64,000 bases of DNA from Nonomuraea candida. GTDB lineage: Bacteria; Actinomycetota; Actinomycetes; Streptosporangiales; Streptosporangiaceae. The notes beneath the pieces were generated by a model. That model was not told the DNA's origin, did not search any database, and worked only from the letters and a program-made list of their open reading frames with translations. Below are positions 33,061 through 41,099 of this stretch, one piece after another. Position 1 is the first letter of the stretch, and each line of letters starts with the position of its first letter. A program made the position numbers and the translations under genes. The DNA is taken from contig NZ_JOAG01000036.1 of assembly GCF_000725485.1 (NCBI RefSeq), positions 1 to 64,000 of the forward strand, written 5' to 3'.

Positions 33061-33190
33061 TGATGGGCTTGCGGGTACTAATTCCGTCACCTTAGGCTCA
33101 CCTTGGTTGGGGAGCGGGTATCTCTTGACCGGCGAGGGATCTTCGGCGTGGCAGATCCTGCACAACATCTACTCATTCGGGGAGTTTGCC

Positions 33191-33961
33191 GTGCCCGGTG
33201 GCTCTATCTATGTGCAGCCCAACGAGAAATACACAGGGTCTTCCCCGCAGTGGTGGTACGAGAAGTTCTGGCGAGAAGACGCCCCCAACCGTCGCAAGCT
33301 GCGCTACGTCAAGGCCGGCGTGGGCTTCGTCATCGGCGTGGCGCTGGGCCTGCGCTTCGAGCTCGCGGGCGCGTCCGCGCTCACCGGCCTGCTGCTCGCG
33401 GGCCTGGTCTACGGCGGTGACTGGCTCCTCGACTGGTACTCGTTCTACCGCACCGCGGTGTGGCGGGGCGCCCGCCGCGGCGAGCTGATCACCGGCCGGG
33501 TGCTGCGCAGAGGGCTGCGCCGCCACGGCTACCAGGTCCTCGACGGCCGGGCCATCCGCGGCCAGGCCTCCATCGACCACATCGTGATCGGCCCCGGCGG
33601 GGTCTGGATCGTCGACAACGAGTCGTGGCCCCCGGACATCGAGATCGCCTGCTACGCGGGCCGGCTGTTCTTCGGCGAGAAATACGGCAGCAAGACCGCC
33701 AAGGCGCTGGTCGAGCGGGCCGAGGCGTTCGCCGAGCTGCTCACGCGCGAGACCGGCGTCCCGGTGACCATCACGCCCATGATCGCGGTGCACTGCGGCA
33801 TCCTGCCCAAGGGCCGTCCCGTGGTGCAGGCGGAGGGCCTGACGCTGCTGCGCCCGCGCACGGCGGCCAGGTGGATCAGGGCGGCCGACGGCGGCGTGCT
33901 GAACGACGCGCAGATCGAGCTGCTGGCCCGCACCGCCGCCCGCGAGCTGCAGCGGGTCTGA
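33191..33961 (+). CDS. NERD domain membrane protein
   Basis: A 256-residue protein. Residues about 25-80 hold two hydrophobic segments (GVGFVIGVALGLRF and ALTGLLLAGLVYGGDWLLDWYSF). A cytoplasmic NERD-type domain follows (RGQASIDHIVIGPGGVWIVDNES). NERD domains are related to PD-(D/E)xK nucleases; here the Asp is kept but the usual E-x-K is DNES, so nuclease activity is doubtful. The GTG at 33191 has GGGGAG about 7 nt upstream; an earlier in-frame start would overlap promoter-like sequence. A weak iron-box-like element lies about 90 bp upstream. Confidence 0.8.
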   Translation: MPGGSIYVQPNEKYTGSSPQWWYEKFWREDAPNRRKLRYVKAGVGFVIGVALGLRFELAGASALTGLLLAGLVYGGDWLLDWYSFYRTAVWRGARRGELITGRVLRRGLRRHGYQVLDGRAIRGQASIDHIVIGPGGVWIVDNESWPPDIEIACYAGRLFFGEKYGSKTAKALVERAEAFAELLTRETGVPVTITPMIAVHCGILPKGRPVVQAEGLTLLRPRTAARWIRAADGGVLNDAQIELLARTAARELQRV

Positions 33962-33975
33962 CGGCTGACCTGGAG

Positions 33976-33999
33976 AGCCGGCCGACCGGCGGGCCGGCT
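33976..33999. terminator. Hairpin between convergent NERD and VWA genes
   Basis: An 8-bp stem (AGCCGGCC with its complement) closes an 8-nt loop in the 39-bp gap and could serve both strands. Confidence 0.6.
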
Positions 34000-34000
34000 T

Positions 34001-35377
34001 CTAGGCCAGCGTCTCGATGAACGCGGTCAGCTGGGCGACGTTGCGGCACTCGAACATGGGCACCACCGTGCCGTAGTCGCCGGCGACCGAGTCGCCCGTG
34101 TCCCACTGCGCCCTCGGCTCAGGGTTGAGCCAGTAGGCGTGGCGGGCCCTGGACGCCAGCGACTTCAGCACGTCCAGGGCGGGCGGCTGGTAGTTGGAGC
34201 GGGCGTCGCCCAGGATCAGCAGCGACGTCTTGGGGCCGATCGCGTCGCCGTACCGTTCGGCGAAGCGCTCCAGCGAGTGGCCGTAGTTCGTGCGGCCGAA
34301 GCGCACCATGTCGGCCTCGTTCGCCAGCCTGGTCATCGCCTCGACCACGTCGGCGCCCGGCAGGAAGAACCGGGTGATCTCGTCCACCGTGTCCACGAAC
34401 CCGAACGCCCGCACCTTCGTGAACTGCTCCCGCAGCGCGTACGTCAGCAGCAGCGTGAAGTGCGCGAACGACGAGACCGAGTCGCTGGTGTCGCAGAGGA
34501 CGACCAGCTCGGGCTTGTGCGGCCGGGGCGGTTTGAAGTGGGTGGTCAGCGGCACGCCGCCGCTCTGCAGCGAGGCGCGCACGGTCCTGCGGAAGTCGAG
34601 CCTGCCGCGCCTGCCCTTCCGGTGCCGGATGGTCAGGCGGGCGGCCAGGCGCCGGGCCAGCGGGTGCACCTCGCGGCGCAGCCGGGCCAGGTCGGCCTTG
34701 GTGATGCGCAGGAAGTCGACCTGGTCGAGCGGCGGGCGCACGGCCGAGCGGGCGATGCGCTCGATGCCCGCGTCCTCGGCGATGCGCCGGCGCACGTCGG
34801 TGGCCACGGCCTCCTCGAAGCGCCTGATCCCGGCGTTGACCCGCCGGCGCGCGGTCTTCTCCGCCAGCCCGCCGCGCTCGTGACCCTGCAGCACCTCGCG
34901 CAGGATGCCCGCCATCAGCGTCTCGGGGGACAGGGCGCGCAGGACGCTGTAGGAGAACCAGTTCTGCCGGCCGGGGCCGGCCTCCTGCCGGCCGAACCGC
35001 TCCACCATGGCCTGGGCGAACGCGCGCAGCTCCGGCTCGGTCGAGCCGGTCAGCAGCTCGGCCAGGTACGCGCGCAGCTCCTTGACCTCGGCCGTCATCG
35101 GGTCGATCCGGGCGGCGGCCCGCCCGGCGGCGCCCAGCCCGGTGGTGGTCGCCGGGAACCACAGGTCGAACAGCACGTCGAACCCCGGCCGGTAGGCGGG
35201 CTTCTTGACCAGCGTGGCGGCGTACGCGGCCCGCAGCGACTCGCGGTCGGCCAGCTCGATCGCCCGCAGCGCGTTGGCCGCGTCCAGCCCTTCGGCGACC
35301 GACACCGGCACCCCGGCCTCGCGCAGCGCGTGCACGAACCCGACGTGCCGATCCACCAGGGACGGCTGCTCAGGCAT
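34001..35377 (-). CDS. VWA domain protein, CoxE-like
   Basis: A 458-residue protein of the CoxE/VWA type that works with MoxR AAA+ ATPases. The N-terminal helical half (to about residue 270) is rich in Arg and Ala. The C-terminal VWA domain has the metal-ion-dependent adhesion motif VVLCDTSDSVSSFAHF and a later GDARSNY segment. Known MoxR/VWA pairs act as chaperones inserting metal cofactors or maturing complexes. Its start overlaps the MoxR stop by 8 bp. No cofactor enzyme lies next to it, so the client is unknown. Confidence 0.92.
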   Translation of the reverse strand: MPEQPSLVDRHVGFVHALREAGVPVSVAEGLDAANALRAIELADRESLRAAYAATLVKKPAYRPGFDVLFDLWFPATTTGLGAAGRAAARIDPMTAEVKELRAYLAELLTGSTEPELRAFAQAMVERFGRQEAGPGRQNWFSYSVLRALSPETLMAGILREVLQGHERGGLAEKTARRRVNAGIRRFEEAVATDVRRRIAEDAGIERIARSAVRPPLDQVDFLRITKADLARLRREVHPLARRLAARLTIRHRKGRRGRLDFRRTVRASLQSGGVPLTTHFKPPRPHKPELVVLCDTSDSVSSFAHFTLLLTYALREQFTKVRAFGFVDTVDEITRFFLPGADVVEAMTRLANEADMVRFGRTNYGHSLERFAERYGDAIGPKTSLLILGDARSNYQPPALDVLKSLASRARHAYWLNPEPRAQWDTGDSVAGDYGTVVPMFECRNVAQLTAFIETLA

Positions 35378-36209
35378 CGGGCAGTCCCAGCTCCTTGATC
35401 GCCCGCGCGTGGTCGGAGGCGTGCTTGAGCACCACGCCCAGCGTGCCGGCCACGGTCGCCTCGTCCAGCTCGGCCCGCCCGAGCGCGAGCAGCGTGTTGG
35501 CCCAGTCGACGGTCTCGGCCACGGACGGGGCCTTCTTCAGCTCCAGCGCGCGCAGCGTCGCCACCGTCCTGGCGAGCTGCTCGGCCAGCTCGGCCCGCAG
35601 CCGCGGCACCTGGGCCAGCACGATGTCGCGCTCGCGCTCGGGGGTGGGGTATTCGAGGTGCAGGTAGAGGCAGCGCCGCTTGAGCGCCTCGGACAGCTCG
35701 CGGGTGGCGTTGGAGGTCAGCACCACGTAGGGCCTGCGCGTGGCGGCGATCGTGCCCAGCTCGGGGATCGTCACCTGGAAGTCGGACAGCAGCTCCAGCA
35801 GCAGCCCCTCGACCTCGACGTCGGCCTTGTCGGTCTCGTCGATGAGCAGCACGGTCGGCCGGTCGGACCTGATGGCCTTGAGCAGCGGCCGCTCCAGCAG
35901 GAACTCCTCGCTGAAGATGTCGTCGTCGGCGCTGGTGGCCTGGATGCGCAGGAGCTGCTTCTTGTAGTTCCACTCGTACAGGGCCCTGGCCTCGTCGAGG
36001 CCCTCGTAACACTGGAGCCTGACCAGGTCGGACCCGGTCGTCAGGGCCACCGCCTTGGCGAGCTGGGTCTTGCCGACCCCCGCCGGGCCCTCGACCAGCA
36101 GCGGCTTGCCCAGCGCCGCGGCCAGGAACACGGAGGTGGAGATGGCGTCGTCGGAGAGGTAGTCCACGGCGGCGAGCCGCTCCGTCACGTCGGCGGGCGA
36201 GTCGAACAT
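35370..36209 (-). CDS. MoxR family AAA+ ATPase
   Basis: A 279-residue AAA+ ATPase: Walker A VEGPAGVGKTQLAKAV, Walker B TVLLIDETDKAD, sensor 1 VVLTSNATRELSEALKRR, and the lid helices. It is expected to remodel a client protein together with the VWA partner that overlaps its 3' end. A TAGAAT hexamer about 45 nt before the ATG on the minus strand could be a -10 element. Confidence 0.93.
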   Translation of the reverse strand: MFDSPADVTERLAAVDYLSDDAISTSVFLAAALGKPLLVEGPAGVGKTQLAKAVALTTGSDLVRLQCYEGLDEARALYEWNYKKQLLRIQATSADDDIFSEEFLLERPLLKAIRSDRPTVLLIDETDKADVEVEGLLLELLSDFQVTIPELGTIAATRRPYVVLTSNATRELSEALKRRCLYLHLEYPTPERERDIVLAQVPRLRAELAEQLARTVATLRALELKKAPSVAETVDWANTLLALGRAELDEATVAGTLGVVLKHASDHARAIKELGLPDA

Positions 36210-36278
36210 GCATGATCCTGTCTGCCGGAGCCTGTGAGCCGAACTTTATTCTAGCGGGTGGGGTCCCGGGAATTCCGA

Positions 36279-36308
36279 TTCGACCAGGATGCGGATCACC
36301 GGTATATT
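36279..36308 (+). promoter_or_regulatory. Putative housekeeping promoter of tRNA-Lys
   Basis: TTCGAC, 18 nt, TATATT, placed 11 bp ahead of the mature tRNA. It is a good SigA/HrdB-type match and one of the few AT-rich spots in the region. Confidence 0.6.
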
Positions 36309-36319
36309 CCTTCCTGCCA

Positions 36320-36393
36320 GCGCCGCTAGCTCAGTTGGTCAGAGCAGCTGACTCTTAATCAGCGGGTCCGGGGTTCGAGTCCCTGGCGGCGCA
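36320..36393 (+). tRNA. tRNA-Lys (CTT)
   Basis: A full cloverleaf: 7-bp acceptor stem GCGCCGC/GCGGCGC, D arm with AGTTGGTCAG, and a 5-bp anticodon stem GCTGA/TCAGC around loop CTCTTAA with anticodon CTT at 36354-36356. The T arm has loop TTCGAGT and discriminator A. The 3' CCA is not encoded. CTT reads AAG, the dominant Lys codon in this high-GC genome. Confidence 0.97.
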
Positions 36394-36400
36394 CCGCACG

Positions 36401-36431
36401 AAACCCAGTCCGGCTTGCCGGGCTGGGTTTT
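36401..36431 (+). terminator. Intrinsic terminator of tRNA-Lys
   Basis: AAACCCAG pairs with CTGGGTTT, continuing through a G-U pair into CCGG/CCGG around a CTTG loop, and is followed by TTTT. It begins 7 nt after the tRNA. Confidence 0.9.
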
Positions 36432-36689
36432 CCGGTTTCCGGAGCCGCCGGCGTCAGGTCACCTCCGGGGGCCGATGCCCTCCAGGGTGAGCTCCTGTTC
36501 CACTCCCGTCGCCCGACGGCACCTCGGCGCCGGTGTCGGTGGGCGTCGCGGACGTGTCGTCGCCGGTGTCGCCGGTGTCGCCGGTGGTCGTGGTCAGCGT
36601 GGCCGTCTGGGGGATCGTCCGTGCGGGCGTCATCCGGCGGCGGCAAAACCGGAGGCGGTCGTCGGGGGCGAGATGGTAGGAAACAGGCC
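36432..36689. other. Gene-free stretch between tRNA and RidA
   Basis: About 260 bp with no supported gene. It contains a short run of 9-bp GTCGCCGGT-type repeats near 36563-36590. Read on the minus strand, it gives a 59-codon Thr/Asp-rich frame without a ribosome-binding site. The last 30 bp hold the leader of the RidA gene. Confidence 0.6.
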
Positions 36690-37103
36690 ATGACTACAGG
36701 TGTTCGACTGATTCGTAATGACCAGCTTGCCCAGACCGTTGAGTACGCCTATGCCGCCGCCGTGGACGCCCCGATGCGTGCCATCTGGGTGGCGGGCGCC
36801 TGCCCGCTCGACATCGACGGCGAGACGGTGGCCGTGGGTGACTACGCGGGGCAGGCCCACCAGGTGATGCGCAACCTCGTCACGGCCCTCGAAGGCGCGG
36901 GCGCGTCCCTGACCGACGTCGTCAAGACGACCGTGTACGTGGCCTCCTCCAAGCAGGAGGACCTGGTGAAGGCGTGGCAGGTGTACCGGGAGTACATGGG
37001 CGAGCATGACGTGCCGAGCACGTTGCTGGGCGTCACCGTGCTGGGGTACAACGACCAGCTCGTCGAGGTCGAGGCGGTGGCGGTGATCCCGGGCTCCGAG
37101 TGA
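36690..37103 (+). CDS. RidA family protein
   Basis: A 137-residue YjgF/RidA-fold protein. It keeps AIWVAGACPLDIDGETV, QAHQVMRNLVTALEGAGASLTDVVKTTVYV and the C-terminal LVEVEAVAVIPG strand. RidA enzymes deaminate reactive enamine/imine intermediates using a conserved Arg in a P-x-R segment. Here that segment reads VPSTLLGVTVLGY with no Arg, so it probably belongs to a non-deaminase Rid subgroup. The ATG has AGGAAAC upstream. Confidence 0.88.
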   Translation: MTTGVRLIRNDQLAQTVEYAYAAAVDAPMRAIWVAGACPLDIDGETVAVGDYAGQAHQVMRNLVTALEGAGASLTDVVKTTVYVASSKQEDLVKAWQVYREYMGEHDVPSTLLGVTVLGYNDQLVEVEAVAVIPGSE

Positions 37104-37140
37104 CGGACCCGCCGTGCGTGCCGGCGACCTCGATCCTGTT

Positions 37141-37314
37141 CGCCGGCACGCCTCGGGAAGCGCCGGCACGCCTCGGGAAGCGCCGGCACGCCTCGGGAAG
37201 CGCCGGCACGCCTCGGGAAGCGCCGGCACGCCAGCGCCGGCACGCCTCGGGAAGCGCCGGCACGCCTCGGGAAGCGCCGGCACGCCTCGGGAAGCGCCGG
37301 CACGCCTCGGGAAG
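37141..37314. repeat. 20-bp minisatellite, eight full copies plus one short copy
   Basis: Eight exact copies of CGCCGGCACGCCTCGGGAAG run head to tail, interrupted after the fourth by a 14-bp truncated copy (CGCCGGCACGCCAG). There are no spacers. The array occupies most of the gap between RidA and the next gene, starting 38 bp after the RidA stop. The truncated copy shifts frame and there is no coding context, so it is non-coding. Perfect identity suggests recent expansion. Confidence 0.95.
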
Positions 37315-37383
37315 CGCCGCCGGGGCCTCCGGAGTTTGCCGGTTCCCCGCTACGAACGGTAATCGGGATGCCACAATTTGCTC

Positions 37384-38025
37384 ATGAAAATGTTTCGCTC
37401 GGCTGTAGGTCTGCCCCAGCACGGCTGCGGAGCACTGGGACAGGTGGCGCACGGAGCGCTGACGGAGCCGCTCCACTCGCCGGAGGAGGCGGGTCTGCCC
37501 CGGCTGTTCCTCGGCTACAACACGCTGCCCGACGCGCCGTTCCCGATGGTGGGCTTCCTGGAGTACGACATGGACCGGGGGGCGGCCGATCACGACCTGA
37601 GCCACGTGCTGCGCATGCTCGCCGAGTCGCTGCGGTCGCAGCCTGTGCCGCCGGAGGGCACGTTCGACGAGACGCACCGGCGGATGGCGGTCCTGCTGCG
37701 CGCGGACGCCATGGTGATCGTGTTCTCGGGGCGGGCGTTCAGCCCCGAGCAGAGCCCGCCCGCCCGCGCCCTGTGGGAGAACCTGGTCGAGGGCTACTAC
37801 CACGAAGGCGACGCGGAGGCGTGCGCCGGCGCGCGGGAGGCGTCGGTCGGGCTCGGCGTGGACCGGGCGGACGGCCGGGTGCTCCTGATGGCCGAGCGGA
37901 GCCCGTCCGGCGAGCACGCCCCGCCGCAGCGGGTCGGCGACGACCCGGAGGGCACGCTCTTCGACCTGCTGGGCGAGATCCTGGAAGCCCAGTACGCGTG
38001 GACCCGCGCGGCCTTCGGCCTCTGA
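37384..38025 (+). CDS. Hypothetical protein
   Basis: A 213-residue soluble protein from ATG 37384; a TTG two codons earlier is also possible. It has no signal peptide or membrane segment. It is acidic overall and mixed alpha/beta in appearance, with LFLGYNTLPDAPFPMVGFLEYDMD near residue 40. A following region (ADAMVIVFSGRAFSPEQSPPARALWENL) looks like a helix-rich core. No family is recognised. Codon use is typical of the genome, so it is probably real. It begins 70 bp after the minisatellite and is convergent with a VOC gene. Confidence 0.7.
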   Translation: MKMFRSAVGLPQHGCGALGQVAHGALTEPLHSPEEAGLPRLFLGYNTLPDAPFPMVGFLEYDMDRGAADHDLSHVLRMLAESLRSQPVPPEGTFDETHRRMAVLLRADAMVIVFSGRAFSPEQSPPARALWENLVEGYYHEGDAEACAGAREASVGLGVDRADGRVLLMAERSPSGEHAPPQRVGDDPEGTLFDLLGEILEAQYAWTRAAFGL

Positions 38026-38029
38026 ACTC

Positions 38030-38452
38030 CTAGACGGCGAACACCTGCGAGTCGTCCGCGAACGCCTTGAACTCCAGGGCGTTGCCCGCCGGGTCCAGCA
38101 GGAACATCGTCCACTGCTCGCCGGGCAGCCCCTCGAAACGCAGGTACGGCTCGATGACGAACGCCACGCCCGCCTCCCGGAACCGGTCGGCCAGCTTGTG
38201 GAACTCCGGGATCGTCAGGAGCAGCCCGAAGTGGGGGATCGGCACGTCATGGCCGTCCACCGGATTGTGCGCCTGCTCCTCCCGGCGCGACGGGGCCAGG
38301 TGGGTGACGAACTGGTGGCCGTGCAGGTTCCAGTCGATCCACCGGTCCGAGCTGCGGCCCTGGGCGCAGCCAATCAGCTCGCCGTAGAAGCGGCGGGCGG
38401 CGTCCAGGTCGTCCACGGGGACGGCGAGGTGGAAGCGGGGGAGCATGGTCAT
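38030..38452 (-). CDS. VOC family protein
   Basis: A 140-residue glyoxalase-fold protein of the group starting [23 protein letters not shown], with [15 protein letters not shown] and the final [13 protein letters not shown] strand. Likely metal ligands are the two His, in FHLAV and GHQFVTHL, and the Glu in LEFKAF. The group includes uncharacterised ring-cleavage-like dioxygenase homologues; the reaction is unknown. A consensus stress-type promoter precedes it. Confidence 0.88.
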   Translation of the reverse strand: MTMLPRFHLAVPVDDLDAARRFYGELIGCAQGRSSDRWIDWNLHGHQFVTHLAPSRREEQAHNPVDGHDVPIPHFGLLLTIPEFHKLADRFREAGVAFVIEPYLRFEGLPGEQWTMFLLDPAGNALEFKAFADDSQVFAV

Positions 38453-38495
38453 CCGGGGTTCCTTCCGGTGGTGCGGCGCCCGATGATCACTGTAG

Positions 38496-38521
38496 GTACC
38501 CGGAGCCGGTCAGACGAACAC
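38496..38521 (-). promoter_or_regulatory. Putative stress-sigma promoter for VOC gene
   Basis: On the minus strand GTGT, 16 nt, GGGTAC ends 44 nt before the ATG. Confidence 0.45.
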
Positions 38522-38541
38522 TTTCCGGGTGCCCGTCCGCG

Positions 38542-38772
38542 TCACCAGCCCTGCTCGAAGTCACAGATGTTCACCGTCATGCTCTTCTGCATGCGCCCGG
38601 GGGAGACGACCTCGAAGACCACGCGGTACGCGCCGGCCCGCTTCCAGGTGATGGAGGGGAGCAGCGGCCGGGAGGAGACGGTGCCCCGCCCGCCGGAGCC
38701 GAGCCGGCCGAGCAGCCGGTACGCCCCCACTGCCGCCGGGTCGTCCTCCCGCAGCGGTTCGACATGCGCCAT
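38542..38772 (-). pseudogene. Remnant of a serine/threonine kinase gene
   Basis: A 76-codon frame whose first 32 residues (EPLREDDPAAVGAYRLLGRLGSGGRGTV) are the start of a Hanks-type kinase up to the glycine loop. The rest of the kinase is missing: the frame continues as ITWKRAGAYRVVFEVVSPGRMQKSMTVNICDFEQGW, which could be the distal end of the same or another gene. An internal deletion is the simplest reading. It is probably non-functional; a short expressed peptide cannot be excluded. Confidence 0.65.
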
Positions 38773-38774
38773 GA

Positions 38775-39075
38775 GAGAAGTGGGCCGCCGGCTGGCTCAC
38801 CGAGGACGGCCTCTTCGTGGCGAACTTCGACACCCGCTCCGTCCGCCTCCCCGGCGGCGTCCCGGCCGGCCGCCGCCTCACCTCGGCGCTGCGGTCGCAG
38901 GGGTGGGCGTACGACGGCCGCACCCGGCGCATCCGCCGCACCGGCCGGGGGCACCGCCGAGCTGCCCTACCGCTACCTCGGCGCCGACGACCGGGCCGGC
39001 CCCAACTACACCGGCCAGCCCGCCGTCGACTCCTACTACGCGCCCGCCGCCGGCCCCCGGGATCGAGGGAGGTGA
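38775..39075 (+). pseudogene. Broken gene fragment with frameshift
   Basis: Protein-like sequence runs from 38775 (EKWAAGWLTEDGLFVANFDTR, then VRLPGGVPAGRRL), then shifts frame in a GGGGG run near 38948 and continues as GTAELPYRYLGADDRAGPNY with YTGQPAVDSYYAP. There is a stop codon just before the fragment and no usable start. The parent family is not recognised. It abuts the kinase remnant head to head, so the two mark a rearrangement junction. Confidence 0.55.
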
Positions 39076-39102
39076 AACCGGCCGGGACCATGCAGTGGCG
39101 GG

Positions 39103-40350
39103 TCAGTAGTGGCGGGCCTGGGGGAGGGAGACGGCGACGATCAGGCCGCCGCCCTCCCGGGGCCGCGCCCGCACGTCGCCGCCGTGCGCCACCGCCACCG
39201 ACCGCACGATCGACAGCCCCAGCCCCGCGCTCTTCCCCGTCACCGCCCGCTCGCCCGCCTGCCGGTGGAACGGCTTGAACAGCAGCGGCACGTCGTACGG
39301 CGGTACGCTCGGCCCGGTGTTGCCGACCTCCACCTCGACCTTCCCGCCCGACACGGTACGGCTGGCGATCCGCACCCATCCGGTGCCGTCGTCGAGGTTG
39401 TAGCGGATGCCGTTCTCCACCAGGTTGTGCACGAGCCGTTCGAGCAGCAGCGCGTCCCCGGTGGTGGGGGCGGGGGCGATGGCCTCGTACACGGTGACCT
39501 TGGCCGCGGCGGCGTCGGCGGCCGTCTGGGCGGTGACGTGGGTGACCACGTCGGCCAGGTCCACCGGCGAGCGGTCCGTGATCTCCTGCTCCGACCTGGC
39601 CAGCAGCAGCAGGCCGTCGATGAGGCGCTCGTGGCGGGCGTTGATCTCCAGCAGGCTCTCGCCCAGCTCCTTGACGTCGGAGGAGGCCGTACGGCGGTGC
39701 ATGGCCAGCTCGACCAGCGCCCGGTTCAGGGTCAGCGGCGTGCGCAGCTCGTGGGAGGCGTTGGCGACGAAGCGGCGCTGGCCGTCGAAGGAGTGGTCGA
39801 GCCGCTCCACCATGGTGTCGAACGTGTCGGCCAGGTCCTTGACCTCGTCCTCCGGCCCCTGCAACGCGATCCGCTCGTGCAGGCCCCGCTCGGCCATGGG
39901 CGCGGCGGCGATCTTGCGGGCGGTGTCGGTGACCAGGTGCAGCGGGGCCAGCACCCGGCCGGCCACCCACCAGCCCAGCCCCACGGCCCCGCCGCCGACC
40001 ACGACGAGCGCGACGGCGCCCTGGGTGAGCAGCGAGGTGACGGCGGCGCTGCGCACCTTCTGCTCCTGCACGCGCAACCACTCGACCGCGGCCTCGCCGC
40101 GCAGCTCGACGCCGTCCTTGAGCAGGAACACCTGCTTGGTGCGGCCGGGCTCGGGGACGTATCGGTCCTCGAAGGTGCGGTTGAGCTGCTGGTTGAACAG
40201 CAGGTACGTGACGCCGAGCAGGGTCAGCCCGGCCAGCAGGAAGACGGCGCCGTACACGAGGGTGAGCCGCAGCCGCAACGTGGGCCTCGGCCGCACGGCG
40301 AGCGGCGGACGCGGCGAGGGCGGGGGCGGGGGCGGTGGGGGGCTGCTCAT
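39103..40350 (-). CDS. Two-component sensor histidine kinase
   Basis: A 415-residue sensor. A Pro-rich cytoplasmic start precedes TM1 (about 30-50), a short extracytoplasmic domain (about 52-100) and TM2. HAMP is followed by HisKA with the phospho-acceptor in ANASHELRTPL and a HATPase domain with N-box NLVENGIRYNL and G-box GKSAGLGLSIV. The start overlaps the response regulator stop by 4 bp. The pair is divergent from an efflux operon it may control. Confidence 0.95.
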   Translation of the reverse strand: MSSPPPPPPPPSPRPPLAVRPRPTLRLRLTLVYGAVFLLAGLTLLGVTYLLFNQQLNRTFEDRYVPEPGRTKQVFLLKDGVELRGEAAVEWLRVQEQKVRSAAVTSLLTQGAVALVVVGGGAVGLGWWVAGRVLAPLHLVTDTARKIAAAPMAERGLHERIALQGPEDEVKDLADTFDTMVERLDHSFDGQRRFVANASHELRTPLTLNRALVELAMHRRTASSDVKELGESLLEINARHERLIDGLLLLARSEQEITDRSPVDLADVVTHVTAQTAADAAAAKVTVYEAIAPAPTTGDALLLERLVHNLVENGIRYNLDDGTGWVRIASRTVSGGKVEVEVGNTGPSVPPYDVPLLFKPFHRQAGERAVTGKSAGLGLSIVRSVAVAHGGDVRARPREGGGLIVAVSLPQARHY

Positions 40351-41003
40351 GCGATGCGGTACCCCACGCCGGCCACGGTCTCCACCACGGGCGGGTCGGC
40401 GAGCTTGCGGCGCAGCTTGAGTATGGTGAGCCGGACCGCGCCCGTGAACGGGTCGGCGTGCTCGTCCCACGCCTTCTCCAGGAGCTGCTCGGCCGAGACG
40501 ACGTTGCCGTCGGCCCGCATCAGCTCGGCCAGCACCGCGAACTCCTTCTTCGACAGCGGGACGAACCGCCCGTTCCTGAACACCTCCCTGCGCGCCGGGT
40601 CCAGCGTGATCCCGGCCCGCCGCAGCACGGGCGGCGCGGCCGGCCGGGAGCGCCGCCCGAGCGCCAGCACCCTGGCGGCCAGCTCGGGGAAGGCGAACGG
40701 CTTGGTCAGATAGTCGTCGGCGCCCATGCACAGGCCGGTCACCCGGTCGTCGAGCTGGGCGGCGGCGGTGAGCATCAGCACCCGCGCGGCGCACTCGGAG
40801 GCCACCATCTCCCGGCAGACCTCGTCGCCGTGCACGCGCGGCAGGTTCCGGTCCAGCACGACCACGTCGTAGTCGTTGACCGCGATCCGTTCGAGCGCGG
40901 CCTCGCCGTCGTGCGCCAGATCGACCGCGTGCGTCTCCTCACGCAGCCACTCGGCAATCGCGTCGGCGAGCATCGGCTCGTCCTCAACCACCAGCACGCG
41001 CAT
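40347..41003 (-). CDS. OmpR/PhoB-type response regulator
   Basis: A 218-residue regulator. The receiver domain has acidic pocket EDE, phospho-acceptor Asp in VVVLDRNLPRV and Lys in YLTKPFAF. The C-terminal winged helix ends VETVAGVGYRIA. It is the first gene of the two-component operon. The 96-bp divergent gap to the lipoprotein gene is the likely place for its binding site. Confidence 0.96.
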   Translation of the reverse strand: MRVLVVEDEPMLADAIAEWLREETHAVDLAHDGEAALERIAVNDYDVVVLDRNLPRVHGDEVCREMVASECAARVLMLTAAAQLDDRVTGLCMGADDYLTKPFAFPELAARVLALGRRSRPAAPPVLRRAGITLDPARREVFRNGRFVPLSKKEFAVLAELMRADGNVVSAEQLLEKAWDEHADPFTGAVRLTILKLRRKLADPPVVETVAGVGYRIA

Positions 41004-41099
41004 GACGTTTCTTCGACCCTTCTCTCCGCCTACAGAGCCGAGTGTGACGGAGGCGCCATTTGCTCCGAATAAGCCGCCGCGGCGGGCCTCCGGCGTCCG

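Noticed and set aside
33073..33121. GGGTAC and GGGTAT upstream of the NERD gene as stress promoters
   Set aside because: Neither has a GNNT element 14-16 nt upstream, unlike the accepted sites.
36454..36633. 59-codon Thr/Asp-rich minus-strand frame
   Set aside because: It lacks a ribosome-binding site and homology, and its repeats explain the composition.
37141..37314. CRISPR array
   Set aside because: Units are contiguous with no spacers and no cas genes are nearby.
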